From the NCBI RefSeq assembly GCF_004614195.1, contig NZ_SPUM01000152.1, positions 1-61,575 of the forward strand: a DNA stretch of 61,575 nt, given 5' to 3'. Shown here piece after piece: positions 1 to 7,323 of this stretch. The stretch's first letter is position 1. Every line of letters begins with the position of its first letter. The position numbers and the translations under genes were made by a program. The DNA comes from Massilia horti. Its GTDB lineage: Bacteria > Pseudomonadota > Gammaproteobacteria > Burkholderiales > Burkholderiaceae_D. The notes beneath the pieces are model-generated. The model had not been told where the DNA came from and did not search any database. It saw only the letters and a list, made by a program, of their open reading frames with translations.

Positions 1-52
1 AGAAATTCGACAACACGAATTGTACCGGGCGCCGGCATTTATTCACACCCTC

Positions 53-158
53 GTAGGGTGCGCACCCCGTGCGCACGCGGTCATCGCATGCCGACTTGCG
101 GCTGCCGCTTCTCTGCGCGACGTTCGCGAACCGCGTGCGCACAGGTGCGCACCCTACG
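53..158. repeat. GTAGGGTGCGCACC-family palindromic repeat, copy 1
   Basis: The left end reads GTAGGGTGCGCACC followed by CGTGCGCACGCGGT. The right end is the inverse, ACCGCGTGCGCACAGG followed by TGCGCACCCTACG. This gives long imperfect terminal inverted repeats around a short core. The core is also shared with the copy at 22990-23107 (GACTTGCGGCTGCCG). No coding capacity is credible. The rest of 1-351 holds no other recognisable element except the ribosome-binding site AGGAGG at 341-346. Confidence 0.8.
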
Positions 159-351
159 GGGGTTTGCATACGCCTCCGTCCTCCAGCGTTTACCGTTTTC
201 GCCACACCTGCCGCGTACCCTCATGCCCGCAATTGACACGCCTTCGCGCGCGGCCTACATTGAACTGAACCGCTAGCGCGGCCGTTTCACGCTTTCCCTT
301 CGATGCATCCGGCATTGACCGGCTCTCACGCACAACAATAAGGAGGAAAAA

Positions 352-1227
352 GTGAGATTCATGCGCATCCTGTTGGCGCTGTGCCTGCTCGTCGCTTCAA
401 GCCTGGCCGCCGCCACCAACTACACGCTCTGGATCAACGGCCGCACCGGCGGCGGCACGGTCGGCGACTACAACAGCTTCACCTACTGGGGCCCGGCGTC
501 GACCGCGGCGGGCGTCAACAAGAAGGCGGTCAACTGGGACGGCTACAGCAGCATCGCCTCGCAAAGTGGCCGCATCCGCGATGCGCTCGACTGCTTCTGC
601 ACCGGCGCCAACTGGTGCTACATCGCGACCCACAGCGCGGGCGACCTGATCCTCGGCTACACGCTGGCCAACTACGGCGGCTCGGCACGCGTGAAGAAGG
701 ACGCGTCGCCAAATTCCTCGGGCGTGTGCGGCAATGCCGACGGCACCTCGCAGACCGGCTGGAACATCAAGTGGGTGCGCGCTGCGTCGGGCGCGGGCGG
801 CGGTTCGGAACTGGCCGATGGCGGCGCCTGGGCCACCGGCAATGCGATCGACAACGACCTGAAGACCCAGACCGCACGCGCCATGTACAACCACAACCAG
901 ACCTACGGCATCTGGTTCTACATGTATGCAGGCGCCAAGGGCACGCTGTACTCGGGCATCCTGCCCGGCCAGGACGACGAGGCGGTGGCCTATCACAGCA
1001 CCGGCGGGGTCTCGGGCAGCGCCGGCGGGGCTTACTGCAACCCGGCCGACTGGTTCTGCAATGACCTGACGCTGGGCACCGCGCCCAACGAAGGCGGCTC
1101 GCTCAAGTGGAGCTACCACTCGGTATCGTTCCGGGACGATGCCGAAGCCTACAACCATTACACCAACGGGAACTGGGCCGGCATCGTATCGGTGGTGCGA
1201 AGTGCGATGGTGAACAGTGCCCTCTAG
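352..1227 (+). CDS. secreted hydrolase-like protein, THSAGD family, paralogue A
   Basis: A 291-residue protein with a signal peptide of about 21 residues (hydrophobic stretch ending SLAAA). I do not recognise a named family. The mature start NYTLWINGR is shared with the paralogue at 2648-3538. Three cysteines (81, 83, 89) precede YIATHSAGD, where T-H-S95-A-G resembles a lipase GxSxG nucleophile elbow with Thr for the first Gly. Downstream Asp (PGQDDE) and His (YHSVSF) could complete an alpha/beta-hydrolase triad, but that is inference. The GTG start at 352 follows AGGAGG by 5 bases; ATG 361 is an alternative. Its end overlaps the next gene by 11 bp, so the two are probably co-translated. Confidence 0.8.
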   Translation: MRFMRILLALCLLVASSLAAATNYTLWINGRTGGGTVGDYNSFTYWGPASTAAGVNKKAVNWDGYSSIASQSGRIRDALDCFCTGANWCYIATHSAGDLILGYTLANYGGSARVKKDASPNSSGVCGNADGTSQTGWNIKWVRAASGAGGGSELADGGAWATGNAIDNDLKTQTARAMYNHNQTYGIWFYMYAGAKGTLYSGILPGQDDEAVAYHSTGGVSGSAGGAYCNPADWFCNDLTLGTAPNEGGSLKWSYHSVSFRDDAEAYNHYTNGNWAGIVSVVRSAMVNSAL

Positions 1228-2491
1228 ACCTGAACCGGACGGCAAACCGGCGCGCGGCTGGCTGCGCCGTTACTGGCCGGCGCTCGCGCTGGGGCTGGTG
1301 GTGGCGATCGCCGCCTGGTTCGGCGCGCGTGGAGGCGACGCGCCGTCTCCCGCCGTGCAGGCGGCCGCCGTGGCGCCGGGACCGGGCCGGCCGTTCTTCG
1401 GTCCGGTCGCAGCTGTTCCGGGCCTGCCGCTGCCGGACGATCGCGCACGCCGGCGGCAGGTGCTGGTCGAAAATTACCAGCTGGCGGACCACACACTGTG
1501 CAGTTATCGTGAAAGCACCAAGTACCCGGCGCTCTCGCGGCCGATGGCGCAGAACCCGGACCAGGTCTATCCGAATAAGCCGGTCGACGAGATGAACCCG
1601 ATGCGCAAGCAGGGCGGCGGCACCGATCCCAAGATCCTGCTGCAGACTTCGCAGTCGCGGGTGTACATGGCGGCCGGCGAATCGGTCGCGTTCTCGCTGC
1701 GCGCGGTCGACGCCACCGGCAACGTGCTGCCGCTGGTGGTCAAGCGCGCGCTCGCGCAGGGCATCACCTACGGCAGTAACCGGCCCGCGCCGCAGGTGCC
1801 GGTTTCTTTTGTGGACGACGGCACCGGCGCCGATCCGGTGCCGAACGACGGCGCCTTTGCCGCGGTGCTCACGCCCGCCCAGACCGGCCTGTCCGGCTTT
1901 CACGGCACCATCCGCACCGAGGTGCGCTACAACGTGGGCGGGAGCGACGGTCTGGTACTGTTCGACGTGATCTATTCCCCCGAACTGCCGGCCACCTGGA
2001 TCGGGCCGGTGCGCGACGCAGTCGAGAACGGCTCACTGGTGTTCTACCTGAAGCTCGACGTGCGCCAGGCGGGACGCTACATCGTCAACGGCCGCGTCGA
2101 CGATGCGCACGGCAAGCCGTTTGCGCTGGCCACCTTCAACGACCTGCTGGGGCCGGGCCCGAACGACGTGCGGCTGACCGTGTTCGGCAAGCTGATGCGC
2201 GACCAGGAAGCGGCGCTGCCGCTCCTTCTGCGCGACGTGGACGGCTATCTGCTCAAGGAAAACGCCGATCCGGACCGGGCGATGCTGCCGCGCCTCGAGG
2301 GGCAAGTAGCCACCAGCAAGAGCTACCCGCTGACCCGCTTTTCGGATGCGGAGTGGCAAAGCGAAGAACGGTCGCGCCACCTGACCGAGTTCAACAAGGA
2401 CCTGCGGCTGGCGAGCGCTGCGCTGCGCGAGTTCGATCCGGACGCGCCCTTGCCACCCAGCGAATGCGGAGCGCGCCCTTCGGTCCGCTAG
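1217..2491 (+). CDS. membrane-anchored periplasmic protein of unknown function
   Basis: A 424-residue protein from a GTG start inside the end of the preceding gene. A basic N-terminus is followed by one transmembrane helix (about residues 20-38), so the rest should be periplasmic. A beta-sandwich-like segment carries VDDGTGADPVPNDGAFAA, similar to the DDG...DG loops of Ig-like domains; from memory such proteins are labelled choice-of-anchor X, but I could not check. No enzymatic motif was seen. It lies between two secreted paralogues, which suggests a role as partner, chaperone or anchor for them; that is inference only. Confidence 0.75.
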   Translation: MPSRPEPDGKPARGWLRRYWPALALGLVVAIAAWFGARGGDAPSPAVQAAAVAPGPGRPFFGPVAAVPGLPLPDDRARRRQVLVENYQLADHTLCSYRESTKYPALSRPMAQNPDQVYPNKPVDEMNPMRKQGGGTDPKILLQTSQSRVYMAAGESVAFSLRAVDATGNVLPLVVKRALAQGITYGSNRPAPQVPVSFVDDGTGADPVPNDGAFAAVLTPAQTGLSGFHGTIRTEVRYNVGGSDGLVLFDVIYSPELPATWIGPVRDAVENGSLVFYLKLDVRQAGRYIVNGRVDDAHGKPFALATFNDLLGPGPNDVRLTVFGKLMRDQEAALPLLLRDVDGYLLKENADPDRAMLPRLEGQVATSKSYPLTRFSDAEWQSEERSRHLTEFNKDLRLASAALREFDPDAPLPPSECGARPSVR

Positions 2492-2647
2492 CTTGTCGCT
2501 TTCCTTCGTCTCGCCGCACCAAGCGGTGGGGTCCGCGCCACGCCGCCGCGCGCGCGATTGACGCGTCGGCGGTGCTCCAGCTAGATTGGATATTGCGCCG
2601 GCCGGCGGGCTTTTTTCCCCTCAGTCCCACTGCCAAGGAGAGTCCGA

Positions 2648-3538
2648 ATGAGACGTTTCGTACGCGTCATGCGTGCGCTTAGCCTGCCGGGTCTGCTCGC
2701 TTTGTCATGCCTGGCGCATGCCACCAATTACACCCTTTGGATCAACGGCCGCAACAACCCGGCCGCGATAGGCCATTACGACGATTTCCGCTACTGGGGC
2801 CCGGCCACGGTTGATGCCGGCGTCAACAAGAAGGCCGTCAACTGGGACGGCTACAACAGCATCGGCACCCAGAGCCGCCACATCCGCGACGCCCTCGACT
2901 GTTTTTGCACCGGCGAGAACTGGTGCTACATCGCCACCCACAGCGCCGGCGACATGATCGTCGGCTACACGCTGGCCAACTACGGCGGCTCGGCGCGCAG
3001 CGTGAAGAACGCGGTCGCCAACGCCGACGGCACGTGCGGCGACGTGGCGGGCGCCCCGCCGCAGACCGGGTGGAACATCAAGTGGGTGCGCTCGGCCGGC
3101 GGTTCGGCCGGCGGCAGCGAACTGGCCGATGCCGGCCGCTGGACCACGGGCGAGCCGCTGGTGCACGAACACAAGGTGTCGACCGCGCGTGCCATGTACA
3201 ACCACAACGCGACCTACAACGTCTGGTTCTACATGTACGCCGGCTCCAATGGCACGCTGTATTCGTGGCTGCTGCCGGGGCAGGATGACGAGGTGGTGGC
3301 CTACCACAGCTCGGGTGCGGTGGCGGGCAGCGCCGGGGGCTCCTACTGCAATCCCGGCGACTGGTTCTGCCGGGTCCTGAGCATGGGGGCGGCGGCCAAC
3401 GAGGGCGGCTGGCCCAAGTGGGCCAACCACTCGGTGGCGTTTCGCGACGACCACGAGCGGTATTCGCATTACATCAAGGGGAACTGGGGCGGCATCACCG
3501 GCATGATGCTGCAGGATATCCAGAAGCTGGCGCGCTAG
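2648..3538 (+). CDS. secreted hydrolase-like protein, THSAGD family, paralogue B
   Basis: A 296-residue secreted protein (signal peptide about 26 residues, ending LAHA), collinear with the protein at 352-1227 along its whole length. Conserved blocks include NYTLWINGR, VNKKAVNWDGY, CFCTG.NWCYIATHSAGD (candidate nucleophile Ser99), YTLANYGGSAR, MYNHN.TY, LPGQDDE and YCNP.DWFC. The pair arose by duplication, with the anchored protein left between them. AAGGAG lies about 8 bases before the ATG. The function is unknown; a serine hydrolase fold is a guess from the elbow-like motif. Confidence 0.8.
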   Translation: MRRFVRVMRALSLPGLLALSCLAHATNYTLWINGRNNPAAIGHYDDFRYWGPATVDAGVNKKAVNWDGYNSIGTQSRHIRDALDCFCTGENWCYIATHSAGDMIVGYTLANYGGSARSVKNAVANADGTCGDVAGAPPQTGWNIKWVRSAGGSAGGSELADAGRWTTGEPLVHEHKVSTARAMYNHNATYNVWFYMYAGSNGTLYSWLLPGQDDEVVAYHSSGAVAGSAGGSYCNPGDWFCRVLSMGAAANEGGWPKWANHSVAFRDDHERYSHYIKGNWGGITGMMLQDIQKLAR

Positions 3539-3681
3539 CATCCTGATTTGCCGGTGCGTTGACGAAGAAATGCGGCGAAATCAAGCTGAGACCAGCAACA
3601 AGGCACAGCCAGGCCGGGGCCTGGCGCGCCTTCGTGACGCGGTTTCACTCTGCTCGTCGCCGCATTATTTCAACGAGTCGC

Positions 3682-3906
3682 CTAACCGGCGCGTTCGCCC
3701 GCCAGTGCGCGCTTCTCCGCTGCCGTGAGCCGCTTGCCGGTGATGACCACCACCGGCATCGGCGGGCCGTTCGCCACCGCGTCGCGCTCGGCTGGCGCCG
3801 CGTTGTCGCGGATGATCCGCGCCGGCGGCTGCAGCAGGCAGGCGGCCGCGCACAGCAGACCGAAACTGAGCAGCAGCGCCACTTCGATGTGCTTGAGCAG
3901 GTCCAT
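3682..3906 (-). CDS. small inner-membrane protein
   Basis: A 74-residue protein. A start at 3906 is chosen because AAGGAGG lies just upstream on the minus strand; a longer in-frame start at 3963 has no such site. One hydrophobic helix (about residues 8-25, VALLLSFGLLCAAACLL) is followed by a polar tail containing PPMPVVVITGKRLTAAEK. No family was recognised. It is convergent with the upstream secreted gene and divergent from rbgA. Confidence 0.6.
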   Translation of the reverse strand: MDLLKHIEVALLLSFGLLCAAACLLQPPARIIRDNAAPAERDAVANGPPMPVVVITGKRLTAAEKRALAGERAG

Positions 3907-4084
3907 GGCTCCCTCCTTGGCTGGCGCCCATGGCGGGCGGGTATTTCCAGTTTGCATCGCCAAGCAGGGCGCGGGTTTGCGCTAGATCAAGGATTTCATC
4001 CGAAGAAACTTTTTGGGCAGTGCGCTCGGCCGCGCGGGACGGCAGCGTAAAATAGCGGTTTGATCCAGATTTTGAGAGCACAGC

Positions 4085-5032
4085 ATGTCGATTCAATGGT
4101 TCCCGGGCCACATGAACGCCGCCCGCAGGGAAGCGGCGGAGCAGATGGAGAACACCGATCTGGTGATCGAGGTCCTGGACGCGCGCATTCCGGAAGCGAG
4201 CCGCAACCCGATGGTCGAGGAGCTGCGCACCTTCCGCAACCGGCCCTGCCTGAAAGTGCTCAACAAGACCGACCTGGCCGACCCGGCCGCCACCGCCGCC
4301 TGGAAAGCGTTCTACGACGCCCAGCCGGGCGTGGTCGCCTACCCGATGACGACCAAGAAGCCTGGCGATGTCGTGCGCATTCCCGAGATGTGCCAGGCGC
4401 TCGCGCCGCACCGCGGGGTGCCGACCAAGCCGCTGCGCATCATGATCATGGGCATACCCAACGTCGGCAAGTCGACCCTGATGAACGCGCTGCTAAAAAA
4501 GCGCGTGGCCAAGGTCGGCGACGAGCCGGCCGTGACCAAGACCCAGCAAAAGCTCTACCTGGGCAAGCACATCGTGCTGGTCGACACCCCGGGCATGCTG
4601 TGGCCAAAGATCGAGATGGCCAGCGACGGCATGATGCTCGCCGCCAGCCACGCGGTCGGCACCAACGCGCTGGTCGAGGAGGAGGTGGCGGCGTTCCTGG
4701 CCGAGATCCTGCTTGAGCGCTACCCGCAATTGTTGAGTGCGCGCTACGGCTTCAAGACCGAGGGACTGGACGGCATTGCGGTGATCGAGAACGTGGCGGC
4801 GCGGCGCGGCTTCCGGATCAGGGGCGGCGATTTCGACTACGAGAAAGCGGCGCACGTGCTGCTGCACGACTACCGCACCGGCGCGCTGGGCCGGATCAGC
4901 CTCGAGACGCCGGACACGCGCGCGGCGCGCATGGAACAGCACATGGCGGAGGTGGCGGAAAAGGAGCGCATTGCCGAAGAAAAAGCGGCGCAGCGCGCCG
5001 CCGACGCTGCGCGCGGCAAGCGCGGCACGTGA
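4085..5032 (+). CDS. rbgA: ribosome biogenesis GTPase YlqF/RbgA
   Basis: A 315-residue circularly permuted GTPase that acts in late assembly of the 50S ribosomal subunit. The permuted motif order is visible: G4 NKTD (60-63) comes before the P-loop GIPNVGKST (123-131) and G3 DTPG (167-170). The N-terminus QWFPGHMNAARR is characteristic of the family. The C-terminal part is helical and ends in a Lys/Ala/Arg-rich tail. It appears monocistronic. Its last codons and 3' flank are echoed about 270 bp downstream (5285-5378). Confidence 0.95.
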   Translation: MSIQWFPGHMNAARREAAEQMENTDLVIEVLDARIPEASRNPMVEELRTFRNRPCLKVLNKTDLADPAATAAWKAFYDAQPGVVAYPMTTKKPGDVVRIPEMCQALAPHRGVPTKPLRIMIMGIPNVGKSTLMNALLKKRVAKVGDEPAVTKTQQKLYLGKHIVLVDTPGMLWPKIEMASDGMMLAASHAVGTNALVEEEVAAFLAEILLERYPQLLSARYGFKTEGLDGIAVIENVAARRGFRIRGGDFDYEKAAHVLLHDYRTGALGRISLETPDTRAARMEQHMAEVAEKERIAEEKAAQRAADAARGKRGT

Positions 5033-5036
5033 GAAG

Positions 5037-5115
5037 GCGTAGGGGACGCGGGGCCGCCGAGGACCTGTGCGCACGCGGTACGGAGCCAAAACAGAGCAAA
5101 CGTTCGCGTACCCCC
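5037..5115. repeat. partial copy of the GTAGGG palindromic repeat family
   Basis: GTAGGGGACGCGGGGCCGCCGA followed by GGACCTGTGCGCACGCGGT is the reverse complement of the right end of the element at 50811-50915. It runs into GGAGCCAAAACAGAGCAAAC and GTTCGCGTACCCC, which recur at 5340-5377. The whole 5033-5505 interval is non-coding repeat mosaic. Confidence 0.7.
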
Positions 5116-5147
5116 GAAGGGTAGGGTGGGCGGGTCCCCCGCCCACG

Positions 5148-5271
5148 CGTTCAAACAGAACGTGATTCACCGAACGCATGGAGCGCTGCCCGCGCGGGCT
5201 GTACCTCGAGTTCAAACAGAAGGTGATTTAACGAACGCGTGGCACCGTTGCCCGCGCCTGCTGGACGCTGG
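5148..5271. repeat. two tandem units of about 62 bp
   Basis: CGTTCAAACAGAACGTGATT followed by CACCGAACGC (5148-5178) is repeated with a few changes from 5210 (TTCAAACAGAAGGTGATTTA then ACGAACGC). Each is followed by a TGCCCGCGC block. It is preceded by the short GC palindrome GGGCGGGTCCCCCGCCC near 5128-5144. No coding function seen. Confidence 0.65.
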
Positions 5272-5314
5272 AGATGCCGGACACGCGCGCAGCAAGCCGG
5301 GACGTGAGTGTGGC

Positions 5315-5476
5315 GTAGGGTGCGCACCTGTGCGCACGCGGTGCGGAGCCAAAACAGAGCAAACGTTCGCGTACCCCACAAGATCGCGAGTGTCGTAGGC
5401 TGCACGGAGTTGCGAATGGCGTATTTTGCACGAAGCCAACACTGTGCAAGCGTCCGCGTGCGCACAGGACCCTACG
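5315..5476. repeat. GTAGGGTGCGCACC-family palindromic repeat, copy 2
   Basis: It begins GTAGGGTGCGCACCTGTGCG and ends CGCGTGCGCACAGGACCCTA then CG, so the termini match the other copies. The core is different and longer, with GGAGCCAAAACAGAGCAAAC near its left end. The segment from 5285 into this element duplicates the 3' end of rbgA and its flank. Confidence 0.7.
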
Positions 5477-5505
5477 AGAGGAACCCTCTGTGCACCCAAG
5501 CAGAA

Positions 5506-6321
5506 TCAGCCCGCCGCCCGTCCAAACCTGAAGCTCGACACCGCCAGATTGCCGAAGAAGTCATCCTCGTGATACACCATCGCGCCCGGTTCATATTCCG
5601 CCGCGCCCAGCGCCACCATCAACGGCAACAGGTGATCTTCGTGCGGATGCGCCACCCGTGCCGACGGCGCCGCACTCCAGTTCAGCAGCGCGTCCTTGCG
5701 CTCGGCCGGCGGCAGGTCCAGCAGCACGTGCTGCAGCCAGGCGTCGAACTGCTGCGATGCCACCCGTCCGCCCGGCCCGAACTGGCGCAGGTTGTGGTAC
5801 GACAGTCCGCTACCCACGATCAGCACCCCTTCCTCGCGCAGCGACGCCAGCGCACGCCCGGCCGCCATGTGCACCGCCGGGTCCAGGTCGTGCCGGATCG
5901 ACATCTGCACCACGGGCATGTCGGCCTCCGGATAAATCGGATACAGCATCGAGAAGGTGCCGTGGTCGAGCCCGCGCTGCGGATCGGTCCCGGCCGTCAT
6001 CCCGGCCGCACCCAGCAGCTCGGCCACGCGCGCGGCCAGAGCCGGGTCGCCCGGCGCCGGATACTGGATCTGGTAGGTATGCGGCGGGAACCCGCCGTAG
6101 TCATAGATCATCCCGGGTGCAGCGCTTGACGAGACCAGGAAATCGCGCGTCTCCCAGTGCCCGGTCACGCACAGCACGGCCCGCGGACGCACGCCGATCT
6201 GGCGCTTGATGTCGACCAGCGACGCTTCTAGCTTGTCATAGGCTGGTCCGACACTGTCCTTCATCCAGGGCCAGGGGCCGCCTCCGTGAGAGACAAAATA
6301 GGTGGGCAGGCGCTCGGACAT
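5506..6321 (-). CDS. class III extradiol ring-cleavage dioxygenase (DODA/LigB family)
   Basis: A 271-residue cytoplasmic, probably metal-dependent dioxygenase similar to the YgiD/4,5-DOPA-extradiol type. The N-terminal YFVSHGGGPWP, the central VTGHWET and the later RGLDHGTFSMLYPIYP and SGLSYHN supply the conserved histidines expected to bind the metal and act as base. Length is normal for the family (about 260-280). The natural substrate cannot be told from sequence. It stands alone; the next minus-strand gene upstream is 69 bp away. Confidence 0.9.
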   Translation of the reverse strand: MSERLPTYFVSHGGGPWPWMKDSVGPAYDKLEASLVDIKRQIGVRPRAVLCVTGHWETRDFLVSSSAAPGMIYDYGGFPPHTYQIQYPAPGDPALAARVAELLGAAGMTAGTDPQRGLDHGTFSMLYPIYPEADMPVVQMSIRHDLDPAVHMAAGRALASLREEGVLIVGSGLSYHNLRQFGPGGRVASQQFDAWLQHVLLDLPPAERKDALLNWSAAPSARVAHPHEDHLLPLMVALGAAEYEPGAMVYHEDDFFGNLAVSSFRFGRAAG

Positions 6322-6390
6322 GACAGTTCTCCTTGGTTCAGCATCAATCGTGTCATGGTAGCCGATAGCGCCTGTTCCTGCTGGCCGCGC

Positions 6391-7323
6391 TCAACCCGGC
6401 GCGTGTGCTTGCCGCGCGCTGGCCAGCTCCATCAGCGCGACCAGGCGCGCACTGCGCATCCACGCGATCGCGACCACCGCCAGTTGGGTGAGCACGAATG
6501 CCGCTGGCACGCCGCCGATGCCCAGCGCAGGCACGTTGATGCGCGCCACGGCCGCCAACGCCGCCAGCACCAGCCCGGCCACCGTGATCGCGACATAAGC
6601 GCCGAATGCTGCGAGCGGCTGCGCGCGCAGCAGCGCGAGACCGTTCCACCACGCGGCCACGGCCGACTTGCGGCGGCGGTCAATGGCGAGCATTGCACGG
6701 CCCGCGTCCAGGGTCGCGTGCGCCAGCAGCATCAGCAGCCCCGCGCCAAATGTGGCCAACAACGCCGCCCGCTGCGCATCGGCGGGCAGGATCGCTCGTT
6801 CGCCATACCGTCCGCCCGCAGCGAGCGCGATGCCGCCAAGCGCGCCCGCAAGCGCAAGCGGAACCAGCGCCCATACCAGCATGCGCAGCAGCCTGCCATA
6901 CTCCAGCACGGCCCCGGCCACCAGCTTCGGCAACGTTGGCGCCTGCGGCGCGCGCGCCGCCGTGATCGTCGCGCCGGTCAACAGCGGCGAGAGCAGCAGC
7001 GTGAGGATGAGGGCGCTCACACTGCCCGTGGCGATGCCGGGGGTGCCCGACAGCGCTACGATGAGGTCGCCGAGCGCGACGCCGTCCAGTTGCCGCGCCA
7101 GCGCCTGTGCGTGCACATTGTGGCTCAGGTTCAGGTTCAGCAGGTGCCATACCGGCAGCGCCGCGACCAGCGTGGGCAGCAGCAGTGCGCCGGCCCACAG
7201 CGCCAGCAGGCGCCATTGCAGGACGCGGCGCGCCGCGCGCGCAGCCACGCCGGAGCGCAGGCGCACCCGTTGAGCGCGATCGGGCGCGGCTGCCGCCGAA
7301 GTAGGGGAATGGGAGCTCATCAT
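6391..7323 (-). CDS. multi-pass inner-membrane protein
   Basis: A 310-residue, very Ala/Leu-rich protein with about six predicted membrane segments (for example ALWAGALLLPTLVAALPVW and LILTLLLSPLLTGATIT). No family assigned. Its ATG overlaps the stop of the upstream M1 peptidase by 4 bp, a translational coupling that suggests the two work together, for instance a membrane partner of the peptidase; that is inference from context. Confidence 0.75.
   Translation of the reverse strand: MMSSHSPTSAAAAPDRAQRVRLRSGVAARAARRVLQWRLLALWAGALLLPTLVAALPVWHLLNLNLSHNVHAQALARQLDGVALGDLIVALSGTPGIATGSVSALILTLLLSPLLTGATITAARAPQAPTLPKLVAGAVLEYGRLLRMLVWALVPLALAGALGGIALAAGGRYGERAILPADAQRAALLATFGAGLLMLLAHATLDAGRAMLAIDRRRKSAVAAWWNGLALLRAQPLAAFGAYVAITVAGLVLAALAAVARINVPALGIGGVPAAFVLTQLAVVAIAWMRSARLVALMELASARQAHAPG

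Noticed and set aside
2595..2619. Possible terminator before the second THSAGD gene
   Set aside because: The GCCGGCCGGC palindrome is followed by TTTTTT but has no proper loop; too weak to call.
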